Origin: Sphingopyxis sp. MSC1_008
GTDB lineage: Bacteria; Pseudomonadota; Alphaproteobacteria; Sphingomonadales; Sphingomonadaceae
Direction: 5' to 3'
Length of the DNA: 64,000 nt
Assembly (NCBI RefSeq): GCF_023197165.1
Contig: NZ_JALPRD010000005.1
Span: 62,001-126,000 of the forward strand
The notes beneath the pieces are model-generated. The model was given only the letters and a program-made list of their open reading frames with translations, did no database searches and was not told the DNA's origin. Each line of letters begins with the position of its first letter. Position 1 is the first letter of the stretch. A program made the translations under genes and the position numbers. Positions 25,476-33,540 of the stretch are shown here, piece after piece.

Positions 25476-26543
25476 ATGAGAGGAATGGCCTTGTTCGACC
25501 ACCCTATATTGCCGACGACGATCGTCGGAAGCTACCCCCAGCCCGACTGGCTGATCGACCGCGAGCGGCTGAAGGCCAGCCTGCCTCCGCGCGTGCGCGC
25601 CGAGACATTATGGCGCATCCCCGAACCCTGGCTCGCCGACGCGCAGGAAGCGGCCACCTTGATGGCGATCCGCGATCAGGAAGAGGTCGGCATCGACATC
25701 GTCGGCGACGGCGAAATGCGCCGCGAAAGCTATTCGAACCGCCTTGCGACCGCGCTGTCGGGGATCGACCGCGAAAAGCATGGCACCGCGGTCGACCGCA
25801 CCGGCAATGCGAACCCGGTGCCGCTCGTCTCGGGCCCGATCCGCCGCGTCGCGCCGATCGAAGCGCAGGATGCCGCCTTCCTCCGCCGTCATTCGACCAA
25901 GCCGGTGAAGCTCACGCTGCCCGGTCCGTTCACAATGACGCAGCAGGCTGAGAACGGCTACTATCCCGACGCGAGGGCACTCGCGATGGACTATGCCGAC
26001 GCGGTCAATGCCGAGGTTAAGGATCTGTTCGCGGCCGGCGTCGACGTCGTCCAGCTCGATGAACCCTATCTGCAGGCGCGCGCCGCCGAGGCGAACAGCT
26101 ACGCGATCGAGGCGATCAACCGCGCGCTCGATGGCGTCGGCGGCACGACCGCGCTCCATATCTGCTTCGGCTATGCAATGGTGCATCATGGCGCGGGCGC
26201 GACGGGACCGAAACCCAAAGCCTATGACTTCCTCGCCGAGCTCGAGGCATCAGCAATCGACGTCATCTCGATCGAGGCCGCGCAGCCGGGGCTCGATCCC
26301 GCGATCCTCGCCGAGCTGCCGACCAAAACGATCATGTATGGCGTGCTCGACCTGTCGATCCCCGAGGTCGAAACGCCCGAGGTCGTCGCGGGCCGCATCC
26401 GCGAGGCGCTGCGCTATGTCGACGCCGAGCGGCTTTGGATCGCGCCCGATTGCGGGATGAAATACCATAGCCGCGAGCATTCGCAGGCAAAGCTGAAGGC
26501 GATGGTCGATGGGACCGCGCTGGTCAGAGCGGAGCTACGCTAA
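25476..26543 (+). CDS. MetE C-terminal-domain family protein (methionine synthase II / epoxyalkane:CoM-transferase-like)
   Basis: A 355-residue TIM-barrel matching the catalytic half of cobalamin-independent methionine synthase. It has LPTTIVGSYPQPDWLID near the start, KLTLPGPFTMTQQAEN, DVVQLDEPYLQ, and the zinc ligands His and Cys in LHICFGYA, Glu in ISIEAAQPG and Cys in APDCGMKY. Zinc in this fold activates a thiol. Stand-alone proteins of this size include methyltransferases and the epoxyalkane:coenzyme M transferase of alkene pathways. In a GST-rich island, a thiol transfer (to or from a glutathione or another thiol adduct) is a better guess than methionine synthesis. Two ATGs (25476 and 25485) are possible. 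A perfect palindromic repeat follows. Confidence 0.85.
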   Translation: MRGMALFDHPILPTTIVGSYPQPDWLIDRERLKASLPPRVRAETLWRIPEPWLADAQEAATLMAIRDQEEVGIDIVGDGEMRRESYSNRLATALSGIDREKHGTAVDRTGNANPVPLVSGPIRRVAPIEAQDAAFLRRHSTKPVKLTLPGPFTMTQQAENGYYPDARALAMDYADAVNAEVKDLFAAGVDVVQLDEPYLQARAAEANSYAIEAINRALDGVGGTTALHICFGYAMVHHGAGATGPKPKAYDFLAELEASAIDVISIEAAQPGLDPAILAELPTKTIMYGVLDLSIPEVETPEVVAGRIREALRYVDAERLWIAPDCGMKYHSREHSQAKLKAMVDGTALVRAELR

Positions 26544-26545
26544 AT

Positions 26546-26619
26546 TCGTCATTCCCGCGAAAGCGGGAACCCAGTTGCAACGGTAGCTCGCTGGGTTCCC
26601 GCTTTCGCGGGAATGACGA
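26546..26619. repeat. Perfect 29-bp inverted repeat (TTCCCGCGAAAGCGGGAA type)
   Basis: Arms 26546-26574 and 26591-26619 are exact complements; each also contains the self-complementary core TTCCCGC-GAAA-GCGGGAA. It fills the gap between two convergent genes (MetE-like and hydrolase), so it may stop transcription from both sides. It is a third repeat family in the window. Confidence 0.85.
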
Positions 26620-26623
26620 GGGT

Positions 26624-27316
26624 TTATTGGTCGACGAACTCGGTCAGCAGCGGCAGGACCACTTCGGGCGCCTCGACCGTCGGCAAATGCCCCGCGCCTG
26701 CCACGACTTCGAGCCGCGCCCCCGGGATCGCGTCCAGAATCTCGTCATGATGCGCGCGGCTGGTGATGCCGTCCTTCTCGCCCCAGATCAGCAAGGTCGG
26801 CACCGCGATCTCGCCGAGCCGCGGGCGGCTGTCGATACGTGCCATGATCGCGCGCTGCTGGGCCAAGAAGGTGTCGGCGCCGGTGTCGGCCGCCATCTGC
26901 CGCGCGATACCGAGTAGACGCGCGTCGCCGCGCTTCTCTTCGGGGAAGAGGATCGGGATGCGTTCTTCGACGACCTGATCGAACTGCCCCTTTTCGACGA
27001 GATCGATATAGCCCTGCCGCCGCGCGGTCTGCGCGGGGCCATCGGCCGACGCCAGCGTCGAAATGAGCGCAAGCTTCGCCACACGCCCGGGCGCGCGCCG
27101 CATCACCTCGAAGGCGACGAAGCCGCCCATCGCGTGCGCGATCAGAATGAACTTCGGCGGCGCTTCGTCCAGCAAGCGCTGCGCGAAACCCTCGATCGTG
27201 TCGTCGCTACGGTTGTCGGCAACGATCACCTCGCGGTCACCCCACGCATCAAGCAACGGCTGCCACACGGCGTCGGTCAAAAGCTGGCCGGTAATCAGAA
27301 CGATAGGAAGAGACAT
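26624..27316 (-). CDS. Alpha/beta-hydrolase-fold protein lacking the nucleophile Ser
   Basis: A 230-residue alpha/beta-hydrolase: oxyanion strand PIVLITGQLLT, cap region, catalytic-acid strand TLLIWGEKDGIT and catalytic His in VVAGAGHLPTVEAPE. The nucleophile elbow, normally GxSxG, reads A60-H61-A62-M63-G64-G65, so the serine is replaced by alanine. The rest of the fold is intact, so this looks like a deliberate change (a lyase, a cofactor-independent enzyme or a pseudo-enzyme) rather than decay. Its start overlaps the stop of the hydroxyacid dehydrogenase gene by one base (TAATG), so it is the last gene of the kinase-enolase operon. Confidence 0.85.
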   Translation of the reverse strand: MSLPIVLITGQLLTDAVWQPLLDAWGDREVIVADNRSDDTIEGFAQRLLDEAPPKFILIAHAMGGFVAFEVMRRAPGRVAKLALISTLASADGPAQTARRQGYIDLVEKGQFDQVVEERIPILFPEEKRGDARLLGIARQMAADTGADTFLAQQRAIMARIDSRPRLGEIAVPTLLIWGEKDGITSRAHHDEILDAIPGARLEVVAGAGHLPTVEAPEVVLPLLTEFVDQ

Positions 27317-28236
27317 TAGACCACCTGATGAAGAAGGGTTTCGCCTGCCGCGAGGCGGCGGCAATTTTCTTGCGCAACCGTGAGGCTACGCACGAGCGTC
27401 TCGGGCGTCAGCCACGCGATATGCGGCGCGAGCACAATATTGGACAAGCCGAGCAGCGGATTACTGCGTGGCAGCGGTTCTTGTGCGAAAACATCGAGCC
27501 CGGCGCCGCGCAGATGGCCCGCGGTCAGCGCCTCGACCAGCCGCGCCTGATCGACCAGTTCACCGCGCGCCGTATTCACGAGCACCGCGCCCTTCTTCAT
27601 CGCAAACGGATCGACGCTTGCGCGCGTCTCGTCGGTGAGCGGAATGTGCAGCGAAACGATATCGGCTTCGGCGATCAAGTCTTTGAAAGAGCGATATTCA
27701 TACGGGCAGTCGCGTCGATTGCGCGCGGTATAGACGACCTTCGCCCCGAGCGCCGCCAGGACCGGCGCGAGCAGCTGCGCCGAATGGCCGAAACCCACCA
27801 GCCCGACTGTCCGGCCCGCAACCTCCCCCACGCTGTCGAGTTCGGACGGATCGGCCGTCCATCCCTCGCCCGCGCGGGTGCGCGCGTCGAAGAAGCAAGT
27901 GCGGCGGAGCACCGCCATCATCAGCGACAGCGCCATTTCGGCGACCGCCTGGCTGTTCGTGCCGGGCATATTACAGACCGCGACGCCGTGATCGCGCGCG
28001 GCGTCGAGTGCGATCGTGTTCACGCCGACGCCCAGCTTCTGGATCAGCTTGAGCTTCGGCGCCGAGGCGATGAAGTCGGGTGTCACGGGGGTCAGGACGT
28101 GGAGCAGCGCGGTGATTTCCGGCGCCACCTCGTCGAGCGGCGCGGCCTCGTCGACATGCACCACGACGCCGGGGCCGAAGATCGCATCGACGGCCTCGCG
28201 AAATCCCGGGCTCGGGCGGGCGTGAAGGACGATCAT
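27316..28236 (-). CDS. D-2-hydroxyacid dehydrogenase (NAD-dependent)
   Basis: A 306-residue protein of the D-isomer-specific 2-hydroxyacid dehydrogenase family. The substrate loop contains KLGVGVNTIALDAARDHGVAV; the Rossmann cofactor site is TVGLVGFGHSAQLLAPVLAAL; the catalytic residues are Arg in VNTARGELVD, Glu in DVFAQEPLP and His in VLAPHIAW. It interconverts 2-oxoacids and D-2-hydroxyacids. The motif GFGHSA differs from GxGxxG only at the last glycine. ATG 28236 overlaps the enolase stop by four bases. With the kinase and enolase it forms a set that mirrors hydroxypyruvate reductase, glycerate kinase and enolase of the serine cycle. Confidence 0.9.
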   Translation of the reverse strand: MIVLHARPSPGFREAVDAIFGPGVVVHVDEAAPLDEVAPEITALLHVLTPVTPDFIASAPKLKLIQKLGVGVNTIALDAARDHGVAVCNMPGTNSQAVAEMALSLMMAVLRRTCFFDARTRAGEGWTADPSELDSVGEVAGRTVGLVGFGHSAQLLAPVLAALGAKVVYTARNRRDCPYEYRSFKDLIAEADIVSLHIPLTDETRASVDPFAMKKGAVLVNTARGELVDQARLVEALTAGHLRGAGLDVFAQEPLPRSNPLLGLSNIVLAPHIAWLTPETLVRSLTVAQENCRRLAAGETLLHQVV

Positions 28237-29531
28237 GCCGCCACCCGGCCAATCGACCCTGCAAAGGCCGAAAAGCCCGCAAATTCGGCATCGCGGCCCA
28301 TCGCTTCCTCGATCCGCAGCATCTCGTTCCATTTCGCCATGCGTTCGGAGCGCGTGAAGCTGCCGACCTTCAATTGCCCGGCGTCCCAGCCCGTCGCGAG
28401 ATGCGCGATAGTGACGTCCTCGCTCTCGCCCGAGCGCGCCGAGACGATCGCGCCCCATCCGCGCGCGACGGCGGCGTCGAGCGCCGCCTTGGCTTCGGTC
28501 ACGGTGCCGACCTGATTGACCTTGATCAGCGCCGCGTTGCATACCGCCGCGTCGCCCGCGCGTTCGACGCGTGCCGCGTTGGTGACGAGCACATCGTCGC
28601 CGATGATCTGGACCCGCTCGCCGATCGCTGCGGTCACCGCCGCCATCGTCGTCCAGTCGTCCTGCCCCGCTGGATCCTCGATCGACAGGATCGGATAGCG
28701 CTTCGCCCAGTCGATAATGCGCGCCGCCATCGCCTCGCCCGACAAGCGTCCGTCGTCGAGCGCGAGATTATAGCCGTCGGCATCGCCGAGTTCGTTCGCG
28801 GCGATATCGAGCGAGATAAACACGTCCTCGCCTGCGCGGTGCCCGCTCGCCTCGATCGCCTTTGTCAGCGTATCGAGCGCATCCTCGTTCGACGCGAAAT
28901 TGGGCCACCAGCCGCCTTCGTCGGCGACCCCCGACAACGGCCCCTTCGCCTCCATCAGCTTGCCCGCAGCGCGGTAAACATCGTCGGTGATCTCGAGCGC
29001 ACGGCGGAAGCTGCCTGCCTTCGGACACATCACCATGAAGTCCTGCACGTCGGTGCGCCGCCCCGCATGCGCACCGCCGCCGAAAATCTGGATTTCGGGG
29101 AGCGGAATGCGCACCTTTTGCCCGCCCGCGAGATAGCGCCACAGTGGTTCGCGCGCATCCGCCGCGGAGGCGTGGAGCACCGCCATTGACACCGCGACGA
29201 CAGCATTCGCGCCAAGCCGCGCCTTGTTGGGCGTATTGTCGAGCGTGCAGAGCGCCGTATCGATGGCGGCCTGATCGCGCGCATCCATGCCCGTGATCGC
29301 GCCCGCAATCTCCGATCCGATTCCCGCTACCGCGCGATTGACGCCATAACCACCGAACGCCGCACCGCCGTCGCGCAGGTCGATCGCTTCATGCGCGCCG
29401 CGCGAGGCACCCGCGGGGGCGATAGCCCGGCCGACCGCACCCGATTCCAGCACGACTTCGGCCTCAACGGTGGGCCGGCCGCGCGAATCCCAAATCTGGC
29501 GACCGGTGACGGAGGCGATACGCGAAGTCAT
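28233..29531 (-). CDS. Enolase-family enzyme, divergent from housekeeping enolase
   Basis: A 432-residue enolase. Most catalytic residues are present by position: H155 in GGAHAG, E205 in VADEGGWWP, metal ligands D242, E285 and D312, base K337 in LIKVNQVGT, R366/S367 and K388. Three changes stand out against ordinary enolase: the Glu of QEFM is Asp (QDFM, D164), the His of SHRSGE is Ala (SARSGE, A365), and the mobile loop GASTG is GASRG. The phosphate and metal sites are kept while the region around the distal end of the substrate is altered, so a substituted 2-phosphoglycerate is a plausible substrate. It sits between a kinase and a hydroxyacid dehydrogenase with four-base overlaps on both sides. 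It is unlikely to be the glycolytic enolase, which would normally lie elsewhere. Confidence 0.9.
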   Translation of the reverse strand: MTSRIASVTGRQIWDSRGRPTVEAEVVLESGAVGRAIAPAGASRGAHEAIDLRDGGAAFGGYGVNRAVAGIGSEIAGAITGMDARDQAAIDTALCTLDNTPNKARLGANAVVAVSMAVLHASAADAREPLWRYLAGGQKVRIPLPEIQIFGGGAHAGRRTDVQDFMVMCPKAGSFRRALEITDDVYRAAGKLMEAKGPLSGVADEGGWWPNFASNEDALDTLTKAIEASGHRAGEDVFISLDIAANELGDADGYNLALDDGRLSGEAMAARIIDWAKRYPILSIEDPAGQDDWTTMAAVTAAIGERVQIIGDDVLVTNAARVERAGDAAVCNAALIKVNQVGTVTEAKAALDAAVARGWGAIVSARSGESEDVTIAHLATGWDAGQLKVGSFTRSERMAKWNEMLRIEEAMGRDAEFAGFSAFAGSIGRVAA

Positions 29532-30505
29532 GCAAGGTTCCTTTTCCAGTTGGCGACGAGCGTGTCGATCGGCGACGGTGCCCGGATCAACGCGCGTGCC
29601 TGATCGCGCACGATGCGCTGATGTTCGAGGTCGGTGAGATAGGGCGCGGGGGATTTACCCTCGACGCGCGCGAGGAGCAGCGCGGCGGCGAGCTTTCCGG
29701 CGCGGAGCAGGACTGCGTTCGCATCTTCCCAATCAATCCCGATGCGATAGGCCGCAACGAGCGCACCCGCCGCTTCGGTCAGCCGGGCATCGCCCGACCA
29801 CACCGCCTTAAGCAGCAGATGCGTCGTGCAAAAGGCAAGGTCGAACGCCGGGTCGCCATAAACGGCGCATTCGGCATCGAGAAATACTGGGCCGTCGCTG
29901 CTGACGAGGATGTTCTTTGGACTGACGTCGCCATGGACGAGCGCGATCTTGCGCGATGAGAGGTCGTCGGCGAGTGCTCGCAACAGCGGCGCGAGTTCGG
30001 CGTCATGGTCGGCGACGAAAAGCAGGAACGGATCGACACGCAACGCGCGAAACATCGCGTCGTTCGGAAAGGCATCGCGGTCGGCCGAATTGTTCGCTGT
30101 CGCGGCGTGGACAGCAGCAATCCCCCGGCCCACCGCCGCGGCAAAGCCGGCATCGACCCGCCCGGCCATCAGCTCGTCCTTCCATACCGGAGCGCCGGGA
30201 AGGAAGCGCATCGCGAAGCCATAGCCGGGCAGTTCGGCGAGCACCTCGGGCGCCGAACGTGTATCGACCCCGCGTGCGCGCCGAAGCCAGCGCACCTCGC
30301 TCTGGCCGCGTTCGATCGGCGCGTGCCATTCGGCGGCGACGCGGAGCTGTTCGAGCGGGCGCTTGACGACGATCGGTCCCGCCGGCGTCTCGACCTTCCA
30401 GACGTCGCACGACACGCCGCCGGTCAACGGTTCGAGCACGACATCGCCCTCGCCAACCAGCCCGGCGTCGCGCAATCCGTCGATGATGTCGGCGTCGGCC
30501 GTCAC
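29528..30505 (-). CDS. APH-family small-molecule kinase
   Basis: A 325-residue aminoglycoside-phosphotransferase/choline-kinase-fold protein. ATP-site Lys lies in GPIVVKRPLE, the Brenner motif is ALVHGDVSPKNILV (H191-D193), and the metal Asp is in VFLDAECAVYGDPAFDLAF (D210). Such kinases phosphorylate hydroxyls on small metabolites. It overlaps the enolase start by four bases, so the simplest idea is that it makes the phospho-substrate of that enolase. The start is a GTG at 30505, one base after the stop of the upstream hydrolase. An antibiotic-resistance role is not supported by context. Confidence 0.87.
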   Translation of the reverse strand: MTADADIIDGLRDAGLVGEGDVVLEPLTGGVSCDVWKVETPAGPIVVKRPLEQLRVAAEWHAPIERGQSEVRWLRRARGVDTRSAPEVLAELPGYGFAMRFLPGAPVWKDELMAGRVDAGFAAAVGRGIAAVHAATANNSADRDAFPNDAMFRALRVDPFLLFVADHDAELAPLLRALADDLSSRKIALVHGDVSPKNILVSSDGPVFLDAECAVYGDPAFDLAFCTTHLLLKAVWSGDARLTEAAGALVAAYRIGIDWEDANAVLLRAGKLAAALLLARVEGKSPAPYLTDLEHQRIVRDQARALIRAPSPIDTLVANWKRNLA

Positions 30506-30506
30506 G

Positions 30507-31637
30507 TCACAGCTTCTCCCGAATCCACGCGCCGACTAGGTCGGCGGCGTTCTGCCGTTCTTCGATCGAGTCCTCGAAATAATGCGCGCCGGGGATCAAT
30601 TCGAGCTTCTTGTCGGTGGAGCCGAGGAAATCGAAGATCTTGCGCGCGTCGCTCGGGAATACGCCCGTGTCGGCGGTTCCCTGCACGACCAGCGCGGGCG
30701 TGTCGTGCTTGGCGAGGTGCGGCTGCCCCTGGCACGGCGAGGTTTCAAGGCTCCACATATTGAGCCAGGTCTTGATCGTGTTCGCCCGGCCGATGCTCGG
30801 CGTACGGTTCGCGGTCGCGGGGTCGCCGCGATAGCACCAGTTGGGCTTGCGGTCCGACGGGTCGATCGCGGGATCGACGCAGCGGATGTCGCCCCAGCAG
30901 CGGAACATCGGGAAGATGCGGTCGGGAATGCCGGCATCATTGAGCCGCTTCAACTCGGCTTTTGCCCAGTCGGTGATGCGCTGGTTGCGCGCGCGCTGCG
31001 CGGCGCGATATTTGCCGATGAAAGCGTCCGAATAGGGCGGCCCGTTGTCGGGGTTGAACGGATCGAGTTCGGGGTCGGTCAGCGTCGGATCATTCTCGTC
31101 GATCACCGACGCGTCCATCCAGTCGGTGAGCACTTCGGGACGTCCCTGATGCGCGTTGAAGCTGATGTAGAGGTCGCCCTTGATCAGCGACGCCAGCGCA
31201 TCCTGCCCCACCGAAGGAAGGCGGTCGGTCAGTGTTGGCGCGATCGCCTCAGCCTGATAGGCGCCCATCAGCGACCCGCCGCCCGAGTTGCCCAGAATAA
31301 CGATCTGCTCGACCCCGGCCTCTTCTTTCAGCCACTTCATACCCACGCCGATGTCGAGCACGGCATGTTCGAGAAGGAACTGGTCCTCGACCCCGCGATA
31401 GCGCGTGTTCCAGCCAAGGAAGCCGAAGCCCTGCCGCGCAAACCAGGGAGCGATATAATGTTCTGAAAAATCGACATTATAGTGGGTCGCGATGATCGCG
31501 ACCTTCGGCCGCTTGCCGCTTTGCGTCCAATAAATGCCCTGACACGGATGCCCGCCCGCCTGAATGCGCGGCGCCGTCGGCGACACCAGCCCGATAAATT
31601 GCGCGTCCAGTCCCTCGATCCCGTTCGGGTCCATCAT
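30507..31637 (-). CDS. Alpha/beta hydrolase
   Basis: A 376-residue alpha/beta-hydrolase with a complete nucleophile elbow (VILGNSGGGSLMGAYQ), an Asp in LVVQGTADTGVFPSDARK and His in ELIPGAHYFEDS. A large insertion (about residues 150-280) with several Cys/Trp residues (FRCWGDIRCVDP) covers the active site. The N-terminus has no signal peptide. It probably hydrolyses an ester, thioester or amide. It begins the run of five tightly spaced genes ending at 26624. Either of two adjacent ATGs behind GGAGAGA can be the start. Confidence 0.85.
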   Translation of the reverse strand: MMDPNGIEGLDAQFIGLVSPTAPRIQAGGHPCQGIYWTQSGKRPKVAIIATHYNVDFSEHYIAPWFARQGFGFLGWNTRYRGVEDQFLLEHAVLDIGVGMKWLKEEAGVEQIVILGNSGGGSLMGAYQAEAIAPTLTDRLPSVGQDALASLIKGDLYISFNAHQGRPEVLTDWMDASVIDENDPTLTDPELDPFNPDNGPPYSDAFIGKYRAAQRARNQRITDWAKAELKRLNDAGIPDRIFPMFRCWGDIRCVDPAIDPSDRKPNWCYRGDPATANRTPSIGRANTIKTWLNMWSLETSPCQGQPHLAKHDTPALVVQGTADTGVFPSDARKIFDFLGSTDKKLELIPGAHYFEDSIEERQNAADLVGAWIREKL

Positions 31638-31678
31638 CGTCTCTCCTGAATATGGTTTTTGTCAGCAGGTAACTATTA

Positions 31679-31744
31679 TCGTCAGCCCGGACTTGATCCG
31701 GGGTCCATGCGGCGATGGATGCCGGATCAAGTCCGGGCTGACGA
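31679..31744. repeat. Palindromic repeat (CCCGGACTTGATCCGGG type), copy 2
   Basis: Arms 31679-31707 and 31716-31744 are near-perfect complements and match the element at 23721-23796 apart from a few bases and a shorter spacer. It lies between acyl-CoA ligase 2 and the hydrolase gene, both on the minus strand, so it may lower rather than stop read-through. Confidence 0.8.
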
Positions 31745-31759
31745 AGAAAGAGGACGCCA

Positions 31760-33394
31760 TCAGCGGCTAACCTCGAAAGGCAATTGATACCCCTCCAGCC
31801 CGGCGCGGATCGCCTTCTTGTCGATCTTGCCCGTCGGGCCGAGCGGGATTTCGTCGACGAACAGCACGTCGTCGGGCATCCACCAACGTGCGATCTTTCC
31901 GTCCAGATAGGCTTTCAGATCATCGGCAGAGGCGCTCGCCCCATCCTTGAGCTGGCACAGCAGGATCGGCCGCTCGTCCCACTTCGGATGCGCGACGCCG
32001 ACGACCGCGGCATTCGCCACCGCATCATGCCCCATCGCGATATTCTCGATCTCGATCGAACTGATCCATTCGCCGCCCGATTTCACGACATCCTTCGCGC
32101 GATCGGTGATCTGCATATAGCCTTCGGCATCGATCGTGCTGACGTCGCCGGTGTCGAAAAACCCCTCGGCGTCGAGCACATCGCCGCCCTCGCCGCCATA
32201 ATAGGCACCCGCGATTGTCGGCCCCTTCACCATCAGCCGCCCCGGCGTCTTGCCGTCATGCGGCAGGCGCGCCCCCGCATCGTCGACCAGCTTCATTTCG
32301 AGCCCGCAGAGCAACCGGCCCTGCTTGAGCTTGTACGCCATTTGCTCATCGCCCGATTTGGCCGCGACCGCGGCATTGGGCACCGACACCGTGCCGAGCG
32401 GCGAGGTTTCGGTCATGCCCCAGCCCTGAATGACGTCGACGCCATAATCGTCGCGGAAGGTCCGGATGATAGACTCGGGGCACGCCGACCCACCGATCGT
32501 GACGCGCTCGAGCGTCGTGAAGCGCTTTCCGTTTTCCTGCATATATTGCAGCAACATCTGCCACACTGTTGGCACAGCAGCCGAATAGGTCACGCCCTCC
32601 GCCTCGATCAGATTATAGATCGATTCGCCGTCCATCCGCTGCCCCGGCAGGACGAGTTTCGCGCCAACCGCGGGCGCCGCATAGACGACGCCCCACGCAT
32701 TGGCGTGATACATGGGTACGACAAGCAGCACGGTGTCGCGCGCCGACAAGGCGAGCGCGTCGCGCTGCAAGGTCATCAGCGCGTGGATGTAATTGGAGCG
32801 GTGCGAATAGAGCACGCCCTTGGGGTTGCCCGTCGTGCCGCTGGTATAGCAAAGCCCGCACGCGGCGTTCTCGTCGAACCCACCCCAGACATATTCGGCC
32901 GAATGCCCGGCAATCCAGTCGTCGAAAGCGACCGCGGCAAAGCTGGTTTCGGGGAGCGAGGCGCGGTCGCAGAAGAAGATCACCTTCTCGATCGACGGCG
33001 CCTGCGGCAGCAATTCCTCGACGAGGTCGGCGGTCGCCGGGTCGGCGATCAGCAGCCGGTCGCCCGCATGATTCGCGATATAGGCGATCTGTTCGAGAAA
33101 CAGTCGCGGGTTGAGCGTGTGGAGCACCGCCCCCATCCCCGCCGCGCCATACCAGGCCGCCAAATGCCGCGCGCCGTTCCATGCCATCGTCGCAACGCGG
33201 TCGCCGGGTTTGACCCCCTCGGCCGCCAGCGCGTTCGACACGCGCTTCGCGTCGGCATGAACATCGGCCCAGGTCGAACGGGTGACGCGCCCCTCGGCAT
33301 CGCGCGATACGATTTCGCGCGCGCCGTGCCAGTTCGCCGCGTGGTCGATGATCCGGTCGACCGTCAGCGGCACATTCTGCATCAACCCGTCCAT
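31760..33394 (-). CDS. AMP-dependent acyl-CoA synthetase/ligase 2
   Basis: A 544-residue ANL ligase of the medium/long-chain acyl-CoA synthetase group: LCYTSGTTGNPKGVLYSH, VPMYHANAWG, GWGMTETSPLGTV, FFDTGDVSTIDAEGYMQI, TDRAKDVVKSGGEWISSIE and the catalytic Lys in GPTGKIDKKAIR. It differs clearly from ligase 1, so the island can activate two different acids, or one acid and one intermediate. The ATG at 33394 follows GGAGAGAGG. It is divergent from a MarR regulator with an island operator between them; the kinase-enolase genes lie downstream on the same strand. Confidence 0.93.
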   Translation of the reverse strand: MDGLMQNVPLTVDRIIDHAANWHGAREIVSRDAEGRVTRSTWADVHADAKRVSNALAAEGVKPGDRVATMAWNGARHLAAWYGAAGMGAVLHTLNPRLFLEQIAYIANHAGDRLLIADPATADLVEELLPQAPSIEKVIFFCDRASLPETSFAAVAFDDWIAGHSAEYVWGGFDENAACGLCYTSGTTGNPKGVLYSHRSNYIHALMTLQRDALALSARDTVLLVVPMYHANAWGVVYAAPAVGAKLVLPGQRMDGESIYNLIEAEGVTYSAAVPTVWQMLLQYMQENGKRFTTLERVTIGGSACPESIIRTFRDDYGVDVIQGWGMTETSPLGTVSVPNAAVAAKSGDEQMAYKLKQGRLLCGLEMKLVDDAGARLPHDGKTPGRLMVKGPTIAGAYYGGEGGDVLDAEGFFDTGDVSTIDAEGYMQITDRAKDVVKSGGEWISSIEIENIAMGHDAVANAAVVGVAHPKWDERPILLCQLKDGASASADDLKAYLDGKIARWWMPDDVLFVDEIPLGPTGKIDKKAIRAGLEGYQLPFEVSR

Positions 33395-33424
33395 GCGGCC
33401 CTCTCTCCGTTCTCGTTACAATAG

Positions 33425-33437
33425 ATAGTATACTAAG
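33425..33437. promoter_or_regulatory. Island operator site (ATAG-TATA-CTAA)
   Basis: ATAGTATACTAAG contains the perfect palindrome TAGTATACTA and is followed by TATTTT as at 18144-18150. It lies 31 bp before ligase 2 and about 100 bp before the MarR 1 start. Confidence 0.65.
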
Positions 33438-33540
33438 TATTTTGCCTTTGCAACGCCGCTCTGCCTTGCTTCGTCCGCTTCGCTCTTCTAGCTTGATGGC
33501 GTCGGCACTCCGCTGGCAACAGGGGCATATCATAGCGTCC

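Noticed and set aside
28233..29531. Housekeeping glycolytic enolase
   Set aside because: Active-site changes, position inside a kinase-dehydrogenase operon and link to the island argue against it, although activity on 2-phosphoglycerate cannot be excluded.
29528..30505. Aminoglycoside resistance kinase
   Set aside because: It has the general APH fold only; context is catabolic and four-base overlaps tie it to enolase.
17195..31744. CRISPR array
   Set aside because: The palindromic elements are scattered single units of three kinds, not regularly spaced repeats with spacers, and no cas gene is present.
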